Notes: generated by a model not told the origin, from the sequence alone. DNA of 64,000 nucleotides from Photobacterium sp. TY1-4 (GCF_025398175.1 NZ_CP099735.1:1860001-1924000); one strand, 5' to 3'. Positions 52,466 through 62,124 are shown, numbered from the stretch's first letter. A program made the numbers and translations.

Positions 52466-54256
52466 TTAGTTGTTCTGAAGATTTTGTTGGATTTCCAGTA
52501 GGGTGGAGTGGCTGTGGCGGTTGAAGTGCGGGATCATCGTCGGCAGAATGTCCCCGCCGCCGAGTGCACTGAACAGGGTCTCCAGGTTTGCCTGGGTATC
52601 CAGCCCCTCCTGGATCAGGATTTCCCACACTGTCCGGAAGGCTGCGTTGTAGGAGCCAGCAATCCAGTAGTGCACCATGTCCAGGTGTTCTCCGGCAAAG
52701 TTGAACCGTCCTTCCGGCTCACGGGCAGCGACAAAGAGTTTCTCGAATTGCCCGGCCGCAAAAAATTCAAAGCCACCCCCAGCGAGTTCCTGACGGTTCC
52801 AGACCACGGCGGTCCCGTGCCCTAAGTATTCCTGCCGGGCAATGTCACCATGTAAATGCACCACATCCCTTAAGGTGGCCTCAAGGGCTTCTGCCTCGCT
52901 CAGGTGCGAAAATTTGTCGGCGTCGTTCTGCCACGAGTAGCTGGATAACAGATAGGCCGGGCCGGATTCGCCAATCCCAAAAGAGGGATAAACAATACTG
53001 CGAGAGGCGAGATCGGTATTACTCTGGCCGCCTTCCATCCCTTGGCTGTAGGGGCCCTGCTGCTCCCAGAAACGGGTACGGAATCCCAGGGCAACTTTAA
53101 CGGCATTGGTCATTTTCAGACTGCGGATCGCCTGGTATTTACCGGCAGACCAGGATGCCGGTGTGTCGACAAACCGCAGTTGGCTGAAGGGCAGGGTCAC
53201 GATGACTCGATCAAAGGCGGCGCTTTCGGTCAGGGTGCCGTCGCCGGTATTGTACTCAATGTAGGCTTGGTCGCTCTCTTCGCGCAATGTGGTGACCCGA
53301 GTACCGGTTTTAAATTGTGAACCCGGGATCCGGTTGGCCATTTCGGCGGCGATCCGGGACGTCCCCCCCTCCATAGCAGACCATTCCGGGCTTTCATCAA
53401 AAGAATAGGTGTCGAGGACCAACTCAATAAACGACAGATCATAGATGCCTGTATACGCATTGACGGTTTCCATATAGTCGACGATTTCGACCGGGTAGGG
53501 CTGGACACCATCCCCGACGTCTTGCAGGTAACCGCGTGCGGAGTAGCGGTTATATTTCAGGATTTCTGCCCAGGCGACCTCGATATTTTCGTTTTCAAAC
53601 AAAGCCACAAAAGGTTCCAGGGCGAGATCGAGCAAGACTGAGGCACTTTTGAGTTTGCCGTCGGCATCTTTGAAGTACGCATATTCCGGTCCCTCGAAAA
53701 AGGGATCAAACCCGAGCAGACTGTTATCGGCCTCGGCCTGGGTGCGGGTGACCGGCGGCATGCCATTAAAACACAGTAAATTCCCCGTGTCGGGCGTTGC
53801 TTCATTGCTGTCGAAGAGAATATAGGGGATCCGTGGAATTTCTCGGGCGTTTTCAACCTCAGAGACAGTGGTATTGAGGTAATCCCAGAAGTTGAATAGC
53901 CGGCTTTGCAGCTCATTGTGGGGAAAACGCATCGCACCCAGTTCGGCGTACTGATGCGGCTCATTGTTGAAATAGTGGGTGTAAACCCGTCCGCCGATGC
54001 GCTCGCCAGAAGCTTCGAAGATCTGGCTGTGGATACCTAGTTTTGCCAGTAGCATTGAGGCATACATCCCCGCCATACCGCCACCGACAATGCCGACTGA
54101 AAGTGCGTCATTGCTCTGGTTGCTTTGTGGGGTACAGGCGACTGGGCTTGCCAGGGTTTGTTGCTGCCGGTACATATGATTTTGATAGCATTGATGGAGT
54201 GCCTGGCGAAATTGAACGAGGCGTTGCTGACGTTGCTGTCGGGATAAGGCGATCAT
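52466..54256 (-). CDS. Flavin amine oxidase (L-amino-acid-oxidase-like)
   Basis: A 596-residue FAD-dependent amine oxidase. The flavin-binding GGGMAGMYAS loop is near residue 60, followed by the ERIGGRVYT motif, and the C-terminal flavin segment reads FNFAGEHLDMVHYWIAGSYNAA. It resembles L-amino-acid oxidases, which form 2-oxo acids with ammonia and peroxide; the actual substrate is unknown. An AAAGGAC site precedes ATG 54256. It is the first gene of the oxidase-lipoxygenase-decarboxylase set, 62 bases before the lipoxygenase start. Confidence 0.85.
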   Translation of the reverse strand: MIALSRQQRQQRLVQFRQALHQCYQNHMYRQQQTLASPVACTPQSNQSNDALSVGIVGGGMAGMYASMLLAKLGIHSQIFEASGERIGGRVYTHYFNNEPHQYAELGAMRFPHNELQSRLFNFWDYLNTTVSEVENAREIPRIPYILFDSNEATPDTGNLLCFNGMPPVTRTQAEADNSLLGFDPFFEGPEYAYFKDADGKLKSASVLLDLALEPFVALFENENIEVAWAEILKYNRYSARGYLQDVGDGVQPYPVEIVDYMETVNAYTGIYDLSFIELVLDTYSFDESPEWSAMEGGTSRIAAEMANRIPGSQFKTGTRVTTLREESDQAYIEYNTGDGTLTESAAFDRVIVTLPFSQLRFVDTPASWSAGKYQAIRSLKMTNAVKVALGFRTRFWEQQGPYSQGMEGGQSNTDLASRSIVYPSFGIGESGPAYLLSSYSWQNDADKFSHLSEAEALEATLRDVVHLHGDIARQEYLGHGTAVVWNRQELAGGGFEFFAAGQFEKLFVAAREPEGRFNFAGEHLDMVHYWIAGSYNAAFRTVWEILIQEGLDTQANLETLFSALGGGDILPTMIPHFNRHSHSTLLEIQQNLQNN

Positions 54257-54744
54257 GAGTTGCGTCCTTTTGTTTTTGGTATGCGATTCAATGCATAATG
54301 CTAGTACACCTCACCTTATTCAGAGTGTGGATATTGAGCTGTTTTTTATGAAATAAATTTTCCGTGATCATTTACACATAAATCACTTTATTTTTGTTAG
54401 TTATGTTGGGTCTATTTAATATTGGAAACTACGATTTTAGATCGAGCTTAAATATTTGTTGTCGATGCTTTGTTTATTTTTAACTTTATTTTTTGTGTTT
54501 TGTTTTCACCAGGTTAAGTAGTTTTATTTCAATGGCTTACGTTCTTTCTTGGTGTCTTATCTATTCTGATCTTTCAAGAGGGTTTCGATGTTTTTTAGAG
54601 GGTTTTGTTTATTTTTTAATGTGTTGCGGATTAAATATAATTTTGTCAATCCGACTGAGTCAGTAAGGACCGAAGTTATTGGCGTTTTGATGATGGCCTT
54701 GAACTGTCGGTCGTAAAAATGACGCTATTTAAGCGGGGGAGTGC
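54257..54744. other. AT-rich intergenic region upstream of the oxidase operon
   Basis: No gene is seen. The stretch from about 54340 to 54660 is clearly AT-rich compared with neighbours and should hold the promoter of the minus-strand oxidase operon. No clear operator was found. Confidence 0.5.
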
Positions 54745-55491
54745 TCAGGCCGTATAGTCGGCCGAACTGTCAATTCGGATCATCACCGCATCCGGGCGCC
54801 AGTATTCAAATTCACAGTCCATCAAGGCGCCGTCCTGTTTATAGTTGACCCGGCAGATTTTCAGCACCGATTGGCCTTCGGCCAGGTTCAAGGCTTTGGC
54901 GACATGGCTCGGGGCTGCGGTTGGGATCACATCAAAGCGGGAGCGGTGGGTGTGGTAACCATACTTTTCAGCAAAAAGGCCGGTAAGTGATAGCGTCAGG
55001 TTTTCTTCCAGGATCCCCGGGAACAGGTTGGTCATCAGGCAGTTTTCAACAAACAGCACCGCCCGGCCATCAATGTAGCGCAAGCGCTCAATAATGTGGA
55101 TGGGGGTGAGTTGGCGAATATTCAGTGCGGCGGCGTATTCACCGGCGGCCATTTCAGCCCGGGTATTGACCAGCCGGGTTTCGGCAATTCGGTGCTGTTC
55201 ACGGATCATCTGATGAAAGTGGCTGCGTGAGAGCGGGTTGTAGCAGATCCGCTGCGGGGAGACGAACCAGCCACGACGCTCCTCCCGATAGATCAGGCCT
55301 TCGGTTTCCAGCGCAACCAGCGCATCCTTAATCGTGATCCGCGTGGTTTCAAATAGCGTGCTCAGCTCGCGCTCGGAAGGTAGCTTTTGTCCGCCGCTCA
55401 TCAACCCGGACTGGATTTGCTGACGAATGCTGGTTTTAATTTTGCCGAGTTGGGTCGGGGTTTTGGTTGGTGTTTTGGTTTGAATAGCCAT
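54745..55491 (-). CDS. GntR/UTRA-family regulator
   Basis: About 248 residues: an N-terminal winged helix (IRQQIQSGLMSGGQKLPSERELSTLFETTRITIKDALVALE) and a UTRA effector domain (IERLRYIDGRAVLFVENCL, DCEFEYWRPDAVMIRID). UTRA regulators commonly respond to phosphorylated or phosphonate-like small molecules. ATG 55491 is used; an in-frame ATG 45 bases upstream crosses the operator. It diverges from the binding-protein operon, and a repeated site lies before each gene. Confidence 0.9.
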   Translation of the reverse strand: MAIQTKTPTKTPTQLGKIKTSIRQQIQSGLMSGGQKLPSERELSTLFETTRITIKDALVALETEGLIYREERRGWFVSPQRICYNPLSRSHFHQMIREQHRIAETRLVNTRAEMAAGEYAAALNIRQLTPIHIIERLRYIDGRAVLFVENCLMTNLFPGILEENLTLSLTGLFAEKYGYHTHRSRFDVIPTAAPSHVAKALNLAEGQSVLKICRVNYKQDGALMDCEFEYWRPDAVMIRIDSSADYTA

Positions 55492-55493
55492 CA

Positions 55494-55510
55494 CTGAACT
55501 AGTCCAGAAA
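55494..55510. promoter_or_regulatory. Candidate GntR operator, copy 1
   Basis: CTGAACTAGTCCAG is a near-palindrome just before the gntR start codon. It matches copy 2 at 55676-55692 in 16 of 17 positions. Confidence 0.6.
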
Positions 55511-55675
55511 CTGTCGATGTGAAAAATGTACGACATCTATATCACAGAAAAATGACAGTAAAAGTGAGGGCTTTATAAGGGGGTTGAAACATGAATGACA
55601 AATAAACGCATTAAATTTGTCATATCCCTGCACCGAAATCGTCACACTTCATCCATAGGATAAAAAGTGAACTTA

Positions 55676-55692
55676 CTGACCTAGTCCAGAAA
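55676..55692. promoter_or_regulatory. Candidate GntR operator, copy 2
   Basis: CTGACCTAGTCCAG, a near-copy of the site at 55494, lying about 12 bases before the binding-protein start codon. A regulator bound here would block the operon. Confidence 0.6.
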
Positions 55693-55703
55693 GGATGGAG
55701 ACG

Positions 55704-56771
55704 ATGAATACTTTGTTAACCCGCACGCTCGCCCTCAAAACCACGCTGCTTGCCACCACACTTTCAGCCACCGTTTATGCAAGTGACGCAGATCTGGAAT
55801 CGCTGGTTGAAGCCGCGAAAAAAGAAGGCACCGTTTACAGTGTCGGGATGCCGGACAGCTGGGCCAACTGGAAAGATACCTGGGCCGATTTGAAAGTCAA
55901 TTATGGCCTGCAGCATCAGGATACCGACATGAGCTCTGCGCAGGAAATTGCCAAGTTTGAAGCGGAGAAGAAAAATGCCACCGCGGATATCGGTGATGTC
56001 GGTTTTGCCTTTGCCCGTGTTGCGGTGAAAAAGGGCGTGACGCAGCCTTATAAACCAAGCACCTGGGAAGAGATCCCGAACTGGGCCAAAGACAAAGACG
56101 GCCATTGGGCCCTGGCGTATACCGGGACGATTTCCTTTATCTCTAACAACAACCTGGTGAAGAACCCGCCGAAATCCTGGGATGATTTGCTTGAGGGCGA
56201 TTATAAAGTCAGCGTCGGGGATGTAGGCGTTGCGGCTCAGGCCAACAATGCCGTACTGGCAGCGGCGTTTGCCCAGGGTGGAAATGAATCGAACCTGAAA
56301 CCGGCCATCAAGTTTTTCTCCAAGCTGGCCAAGCAGGGACGTTTGTCGTTTACCGATCCGGGGCTGGCGAACCTGGAGAAAGGGGAAGTGGAAGTTGCGA
56401 TTCTGTGGGACTTTAATGCCCTGAACTATCGTGACCAGATTGACCGCGACCGCTTCACCGTCAGCATTCCGCAAGACGGCTCGGTGATTTCCGGTTACAC
56501 CACCATTATCAACAAGTTTGCCAAGAACCCGAATGCTGCCAAGCTGGCCCGTGAATATATCTTCAGCGATCAGGGACAGATTAACCTGGCCGAAGGTTAT
56601 GCCCGCCCGATCCGCAGTTCGATCACCCTGCCGAAATCAATTCAGGACAAGCTGTTGCCGAACTCACAATACACCAATGTTCATCCTGTGACGGATTTTA
56701 AAGCCTGGGAAAAATCGGCCCGTAAACTGCCGCGTCAATGGCAGGAAAACGTGCTGATTCACCAGCAGTAA
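55704..56771 (+). CDS. ABC transporter periplasmic binding protein
   Basis: About 355 residues. An N-terminal signal peptide ends near residue 26, before DADLESLVEAAKKEG, and the body fits the iron(III)/2-aminoethylphosphonate-type extracellular solute-binding family (GTISFISNNNLVKNPPKSWDDLLE). It captures a substrate in the periplasm for the two permeases and ATPase downstream. ATG 55704 is preferred because of the GGAG site; 55695 is in frame. The substrate may be a phosphonate or phosphate ester, inferred from neighbours. Confidence 0.88.
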   Translation: MNTLLTRTLALKTTLLATTLSATVYASDADLESLVEAAKKEGTVYSVGMPDSWANWKDTWADLKVNYGLQHQDTDMSSAQEIAKFEAEKKNATADIGDVGFAFARVAVKKGVTQPYKPSTWEEIPNWAKDKDGHWALAYTGTISFISNNNLVKNPPKSWDDLLEGDYKVSVGDVGVAAQANNAVLAAAFAQGGNESNLKPAIKFFSKLAKQGRLSFTDPGLANLEKGEVEVAILWDFNALNYRDQIDRDRFTVSIPQDGSVISGYTTIINKFAKNPNAAKLAREYIFSDQGQINLAEGYARPIRSSITLPKSIQDKLLPNSQYTNVHPVTDFKAWEKSARKLPRQWQENVLIHQQ

Positions 56772-56780
56772 GAGGTTTAC

Positions 56781-57587
56781 ATGAGCAAGAAGGTCATTCT
56801 TGTTGTGCTCGATGGACTCAATTACCAGGTCGCCCATGATTGCATGGGCTACCTGCATGGATTGATTGAGCAGCAACGCGCAACACTCTACAAACTCCAG
56901 TGCGAGCTGCCGTCGATGTCGCGCCCGCTGTATGAGTGCATTCTCACCGGTGTGCCGCCGGTCGTCAGCGGTATCGTCAATAACCAGATTGTCCGTCGCT
57001 CGCATCATGAGTCGATCTTCAGTCTGGCGAAAGCGCAGGGCAAAGTGACCGCCGCTGCTGCGTATCACTGGGTCAGCGAGCTGTACAACCGCGCGCCTTA
57101 TGAAGCGGTGCGGGACCGCTTTACCCACGATGAAACGCTCAATATTCAGCACGGTCGCTTTTATCACTGGGATCAATACCCGGATGAAGCGCTGTTTCTG
57201 GACGCGGAAGATCTGCGTCGTCGTTATCAGCCGGACTTTCTACTGATCCACCCGATGAACATCGATGATACCGGGCACCAATTCGGACTCGATTCCCGCC
57301 AGTACCGCAACTGCGCGCGCGGCGCCGATATCCATCTGTCGAATTATATCGAGTCCTGGCTGGCTGACGGCTACCAGATCATGGTCACCAGTGATCATGG
57401 TATGAACAACGATTTGTCTCACGGCGGCACGCTGGCGGAAGAGCGTGAGGTGCCCCTGTTTGTGATTGGCGAGGGGTTCAGCCATCAGTGCGGCTCGATA
57501 CGCCAGACCGAGATCTGCGGAACAGCCTGCCAGTTACTTGGCCTTGAACACGACAAACCTTTCGCTCAGGAAATTCTAGCCCCATGA
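56781..57587 (+). CDS. Alkaline-phosphatase-superfamily hydrolase
   Basis: A 268-residue phosphodiesterase/nucleotide pyrophosphatase-type enzyme. Metal and nucleophile residues seem present: D11 (LVVLDGLN), the nucleophile serine of the PSMSRP motif (S47), the DDTGHQFG stretch and TSDHGMN near the C-terminus. It has no signal peptide, so it acts in the cytoplasm on the imported compound. It is nine bases after the binding-protein gene and overlaps the permease gene. A phosphonate, phosphodiester or sulfate ester could be the substrate. Confidence 0.8.
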   Translation: MSKKVILVVLDGLNYQVAHDCMGYLHGLIEQQRATLYKLQCELPSMSRPLYECILTGVPPVVSGIVNNQIVRRSHHESIFSLAKAQGKVTAAAAYHWVSELYNRAPYEAVRDRFTHDETLNIQHGRFYHWDQYPDEALFLDAEDLRRRYQPDFLLIHPMNIDDTGHQFGLDSRQYRNCARGADIHLSNYIESWLADGYQIMVTSDHGMNNDLSHGGTLAEEREVPLFVIGEGFSHQCGSIRQTEICGTACQLLGLEHDKPFAQEILAP

Positions 57588-58492
57588 GAAGTTCAGTGAT
57601 GACCCCGGACAAAGCGGGGTCTCCGGCGCAACGTGGCCGATTATGCGGCCTGAAAAAGCTCAAACCAGCTGTCTGGCTGGTGCCGTTTGCGCTGTTTTTC
57701 TATCTGTTCCAGCTGGCCCCGATGGTGTGGGTGCTGACCAACAGCTTTATATACGAGGGTGAGTTTTCCTTTGAGAACTACCTGGAAATTTTAGACTCCA
57801 GCTTCATGCTGCAAGGGTTCAGTAACAGCTTGTGGCTGGCCTGCTGGTCGAGTGTTTTCGGGCTGGCAATTGCCACCCTGCTGGTGTCCTCGTTGCGGCG
57901 GGTGGACTCGAAGCTGCGCGACGGGGTGATTGCGTTTACCAATATGAGCAGCAACTTCTCCGGTGTGCCGCTGGCTTTTGCCTTTATCATCATTCTGGGC
58001 GTCAACGGCGCCATCACCCTGCTGCTCAAACAGTATGGTCTGATTGAGGACTTCAACCTGTACGGCAAATTGGGGCTGCTGGCGATATATATCTATTTCC
58101 AGATCCCGCTGGCGGTGCTGTTGTTGTATCCGGCTTTTGATGCGCTCAGTGATGATTGGCAAGCCGCCGCGGCGCTGCTTGGCGCCAGCACCCGGCAATA
58201 CTGGCAGAAAATCGCGCTGCCGGTGTTATCGCCGGCGCTGCTCGGAACCCTGATCATCCTGATTGCCAATGCCATGGGCGCTTATGCGAGCGTCTACGCC
58301 CTGACGTCTGGCAACTACAACGTGATCACCGTTCGCATCGCGAGCCTGGTCTCGGGGGACTTATTCCTGGAGCCGAATCTGGCCGCTGCGATCTCGGTGC
58401 TGCTGATCACTCTGCTGGCCCTGATCACCTTTATTAACCAGTGGCTGATTTCCCGCAGTTATGCGGCGAGAGGAACCCATGCAAAACGCTAA
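57584..58492 (+). CDS. ABC transporter permease
   Basis: A 302-residue permease with six transmembrane segments and a binding-protein-dependent transport motif near the C-terminus (DDWQAAAALLGASTRQYWQKIALPVL, the EAA loop). It overlaps the previous gene by four bases. It forms the membrane channel with the second permease. Confidence 0.9.
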   Translation: MRSSVMTPDKAGSPAQRGRLCGLKKLKPAVWLVPFALFFYLFQLAPMVWVLTNSFIYEGEFSFENYLEILDSSFMLQGFSNSLWLACWSSVFGLAIATLLVSSLRRVDSKLRDGVIAFTNMSSNFSGVPLAFAFIIILGVNGAITLLLKQYGLIEDFNLYGKLGLLAIYIYFQIPLAVLLLYPAFDALSDDWQAAAALLGASTRQYWQKIALPVLSPALLGTLIILIANAMGAYASVYALTSGNYNVITVRIASLVSGDLFLEPNLAAAISVLLITLLALITFINQWLISRSYAARGTHAKR

Positions 58493-59267
58493 TGTCACCT
58501 TTCACAAAACCGTGGTGTACACCATTGTCGGACTCATGCTGATCCCGTTGATTGCGACGCTGGTGTATTCCCTGTCCTCAAGCTGGGGTGCGACGATTCT
58601 GCCGGACGGCTTTACGTTGGACTGGTACGGCAAACTGCTGACCGATGAACGCTTTCTGGCTGCCTTCGGCCGTTCGTTGTTTATCTGTATTGCTGCGCTG
58701 GTGCTCAGTGTGGTGCTGATCATCCCGGCCATTTTCGTGGTGTTCTACTACTTTCTCAAGCTCGATAAGTTGATGAACATCCTGATCCTACTGCCGTTTG
58801 CAGTGCCGCCGGTGGTCTCGTCGGTCGGCTTGCTGCAAATCTATGCCGACAGCAGCGTCCCGCTGGTGGGCACACCGTGGATTTTGATTGGCACTTATTT
58901 CACCATCGCACTGCCGTTTATGTACCGGGCGATTGCCAACAGCTTCGAGGCGATCAACCTGCATGACTTAATGGATGCGGCGCATCTGCTCGGTGCCAGC
59001 ACCGCGAAAGCGTTCCTGCTGATTATTGTGCCGAACCTGAAAAAAGGGCTGATGGCATCGCTGTTCCTGTCGTTTTCCTTCTTGCTGGGCGAGTTTGTGT
59101 TTGCCAATATTCTGGTCGGCACCCGGTTTGAGATATTGCAGATTTATCTCTACAACATGCGACAGACCAGCGGGCATTTTACGTCTGCGTTAGTCATCAC
59201 TTACTTCCTGTTTATCTTTTTCCTGACCTGGCTGGCGAGCCGTTTTAGCCGAGGGGCAAATTCATGA
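58479..59267 (+). CDS. ABC transporter permease
   Basis: About 262 residues with six transmembrane segments and the EAA-type loop (DLMDAAHLLGASTAKAFLLIIVPNLKKG). ATG 58479 follows GAGAGGA and lies inside the previous gene, which indicates coupling. It pairs with the upstream permease. Confidence 0.9.
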   Translation: MQNANVTFHKTVVYTIVGLMLIPLIATLVYSLSSSWGATILPDGFTLDWYGKLLTDERFLAAFGRSLFICIAALVLSVVLIIPAIFVVFYYFLKLDKLMNILILLPFAVPPVVSSVGLLQIYADSSVPLVGTPWILIGTYFTIALPFMYRAIANSFEAINLHDLMDAAHLLGASTAKAFLLIIVPNLKKGLMASLFLSFSFLLGEFVFANILVGTRFEILQIYLYNMRQTSGHFTSALVITYFLFIFFLTWLASRFSRGANS

Positions 59268-60283
59268 GTTACGTAACCGTCAATCAACTGACCAAGCGAT
59301 TTGGTGACAACACCGTATTTGAAGACATTGGGTTTCAAATTGAGCAAGGGGAGTTTGTCACCTTGCTCGGTCCCAGCGGCTGCGGCAAATCGACGTTGCT
59401 GCGTAGTCTGGCTGGACTCAACTCGGTCGATGGCGGCGAAATTTGGGTCGACGGCGTCAATATTACCCATCAGGTGCCGCAACATCGGGAAATCGGCATG
59501 GTGTTTCAGTCCTATGCGCTGTTCCCCAATATGACAGTGGCAGAGAACATCGCGTTCGGCCTGAAGATGAAAAAGCTCCCGGCCGCGACGATTGCCAAGG
59601 AAGTGGCCAAGGTGATCGCGCTGGTCGAGCTGCAGGGCAAAGAGAAACACTATCCGCATGAGCTTTCCGGTGGCCAGCGCCAGCGCGTGGCACTGGCCCG
59701 GGCACTGGTGGTCAAGCCGCGAATTTTGCTGCTCGACGAGCCGCTGTCGGCGCTGGATGCCAAAATACGGAAACACCTGCGCCAGCAGATCCGGGATATT
59801 CAGCAAGAGCTCAACCTGACGACGGTGTTCGTGACCCATGATCAGGAAGAAGCGATGATCATGTCCGATCGCATTTTCTTGATGAATCAGGGCGAGATCG
59901 TCCAACAGGGCTCGCCGGAAGCGATTTATACCCATCCGGCCAATGAGTTTGTTGCCGGGTTTATGGGCCATTACAATCTGGTTGATGCCGACAAAGCCCG
60001 CCAGCTGTTTGCGATTGAAACCGACTGGAAAGTGGCGATCCGCCCGGAGTCGATTTATGTCAAAGAAGCCGGACGCCAGTACGGCTCACATATTTCTGCG
60101 CCGCAGCAAGGTACGATTAAGCACCATCAGCTGCTGGGCAATGTGATCCGATACGGGGTCGAAGTCAGTGGCTGCGAACTGACCGTCGATTTGCTCAATC
60201 GCTCTTCGGAGCGGCTGATGGCCCCCGGCAGCCAGCTGGAGCTGCTGTTTAACCTCAATGAAATTCAACCTGTGAGAGCCTGA
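59264..60283 (+). CDS. ABC transporter ATP-binding protein
   Basis: A 339-residue ABC ATPase with Walker A (GPSGCGKST), signature LSGGQRQRVALARAL, Walker B (LLLDEPLSALD) and an H-loop (VFVTHD). The C-terminal portion from about residue 240 is a TOBE-like domain. It powers the uptake of the substrate and overlaps the permease gene by four bases. The sequence is of the spermidine/putrescine or iron/AEP importer group. Confidence 0.93.
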   Translation: MSYVTVNQLTKRFGDNTVFEDIGFQIEQGEFVTLLGPSGCGKSTLLRSLAGLNSVDGGEIWVDGVNITHQVPQHREIGMVFQSYALFPNMTVAENIAFGLKMKKLPAATIAKEVAKVIALVELQGKEKHYPHELSGGQRQRVALARALVVKPRILLLDEPLSALDAKIRKHLRQQIRDIQQELNLTTVFVTHDQEEAMIMSDRIFLMNQGEIVQQGSPEAIYTHPANEFVAGFMGHYNLVDADKARQLFAIETDWKVAIRPESIYVKEAGRQYGSHISAPQQGTIKHHQLLGNVIRYGVEVSGCELTVDLLNRSSERLMAPGSQLELLFNLNEIQPVRA

Positions 60284-60284
60284 A

Positions 60285-60944
60285 ATGTCCCAACCGCTGT
60301 ATGTTTTTGATATGGACGATACCCTGTTTGATGCAGACTGCGCCATGCTGTGGAATGCGTTTCTGGTCGAGGAGGGGATTGTCACGACTCCCGGTTTTCT
60401 TGAGCAGGACCGGCAGCTGATGGTGCGCTATGCCAATGGCGAGATGAAGATGGAAGACTATCTGGCGTTTGCCATGGCACCGCTGGCGGGGATGCCGAAA
60501 GCACAGCTGACCGTGCTGGTGGATCGCTGTGTTGAGAAACATATTCTGCCGAAACTGTTTCCCCAGGCGGAAGCGTTGATCCGCCAACTTAAGCAGAATG
60601 GGATGACGATGGTGATCATTTCCGCGTCGGTGGCATTTCTGGTTGAGGCGATCGCTCGCAGGATCGGCATTGAGCACGCCATCGGGATCAATCTGGTCGA
60701 GACAGAAGACAGCTATACCGCGGCAATTCAGGGCACACCGAGCTACCGCGAAGGCAAAGTGACGTGCCTGGAGCAGTGGTTACTGGCACAGCCTAAGGGG
60801 TATTCGGAAGTTCATTTCTACACCGACTCCATTAATGACTTGCCGTTGTGCCTTCATGCTGATTATGCCTATCTCGTGAATCCGTGTGCGCAGTTGGTGC
60901 AGCATGCCGACCGGGAAAACTGGCAGGTACTGAACTGGGGGTAA
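60285..60944 (+). CDS. HAD-family phosphatase
   Basis: A 219-residue HAD hydrolase of the phosphoserine-phosphatase-like (IB) type. DMDDT at 9-13 supplies the nucleophile, IISAS is motif II and FYTDSINDLPL is motif IV. It probably dephosphorylates the product of the upstream phosphodiesterase-like enzyme, so the two act in sequence on the imported compound. It starts one base after the ATPase gene. Its exact substrate is unknown. Confidence 0.85.
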   Translation: MSQPLYVFDMDDTLFDADCAMLWNAFLVEEGIVTTPGFLEQDRQLMVRYANGEMKMEDYLAFAMAPLAGMPKAQLTVLVDRCVEKHILPKLFPQAEALIRQLKQNGMTMVIISASVAFLVEAIARRIGIEHAIGINLVETEDSYTAAIQGTPSYREGKVTCLEQWLLAQPKGYSEVHFYTDSINDLPLCLHADYAYLVNPCAQLVQHADRENWQVLNWG

Positions 60945-61217
60945 GGCTTGCGGGGTGCTGAAGATGTTTGATTTTTATGAGACGTCAGTACATCGATGAT
61001 CGATTAGATCAGCGGTATGCTTCTTGGTATGTTTTCGTGTTGGCTCATAGGTGAAAAAAGGATTGCTCCCACGGCTTAGCTTGTTTCATCATGCGCCCTG
61101 CATCATGGAGGGAGAGGGGATTAAGCAAAAGTCTCCCTCTTGAACATGGAATAAATAATACATTGGTAATTAAAAGATAATGAAGCGTTATTTTTGTCAC
61201 AAAATAAATGTATATTC

Positions 61218-62117
61218 ATGAGGGTATCAGGAATATTTGAGAGGCTTAACCATAAAATAACAAGCAGTGGAAAACAATATGATATGAAATCAGTAGGATT
61301 GTGTATTGATTTAACCGCAGATAGAGGTTCGTTTACAATGCATTTTAGCGTAATAACACACAAAGGAGTTTATTCGCTGTCCTCAAATTATATTGATCAT
61401 ATGTATCCGGCGAACAAGCTTTATAAAACATGTGTTGCTATCTTAGATACGCAAAACCCGGAAATTAAGCCTGAACAGATGAGATTTAAGCAAAACGATC
61501 CCAACTCGTTGGCTGGCCCATTATCTGTTTTACCCAATAACTTAAATGGTCAAGCAAGAAATCAGAATCTACGTAAGGCGTTAGATCACGCAACTAATCA
61601 ACAAGCCAGTAAAGTGATAGACCGACTGCTTTGGAGAGGCAAAGCTATGCCGCCTTCACCAAAGATGAGTGCGCTTGCCCCGATTAAACCGTCTACAACC
61701 CTAACCCAGAATACTACGTCAGCAGCAGGTGTTGCCATGGCGGTTGGGATCATACTGCAAGTGGGCCGGTCCAAAATCCTCTATAAAACCATACAAGGTT
61801 ATTTGGAAGAATTTGCACAGCAAGTTCACAAAAATCATCCAGAAGCGATAGGGGCGGTATTTACCGTGTCGATCCTGTACTTAAAGGTCAGTCGCCCTTA
61901 TGGGCGCGCTCCAATTTTTGGTGGTGTTTATTTAGACAATCTGCTTCATCTCAGTGATCGTTTCAATGCTGGCAGTTACGTTAATGAGCGAGTGAAACGC
62001 TTATGTAGCCCCCAGATTGAGCCAAAGCGTGAGAAGTTGGAAAGCGTTAACATTAATCAATTGGAATTTCCAAATCAATATGAAACTGCAAGCTTGTTTG
62101 TGAAATGTAATTGGTAG
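61218..62117 (+). CDS. Unrecognised AT-rich protein
   Basis: About 299 residues with no recognisable family. It has a proline- and serine-rich stretch (around residues 145-170) followed by one possible transmembrane segment (SAAGVAMAVGIILQVG) and a charged C-terminal half. The start is not settled: ATG 61218 or 61284 are possible, and neither has a good ribosome site. It is AT-rich compared with the operon before it, and eight bases upstream of a Sel1-repeat gene. The pair resembles an effector and partner arrangement, which is inference. Confidence 0.5.
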   Translation: MRVSGIFERLNHKITSSGKQYDMKSVGLCIDLTADRGSFTMHFSVITHKGVYSLSSNYIDHMYPANKLYKTCVAILDTQNPEIKPEQMRFKQNDPNSLAGPLSVLPNNLNGQARNQNLRKALDHATNQQASKVIDRLLWRGKAMPPSPKMSALAPIKPSTTLTQNTTSAAGVAMAVGIILQVGRSKILYKTIQGYLEEFAQQVHKNHPEAIGAVFTVSILYLKVSRPYGRAPIFGGVYLDNLLHLSDRFNAGSYVNERVKRLCSPQIEPKREKLESVNINQLEFPNQYETASLFVKCNW

Positions 62118-62124
62118 TAGTTAT

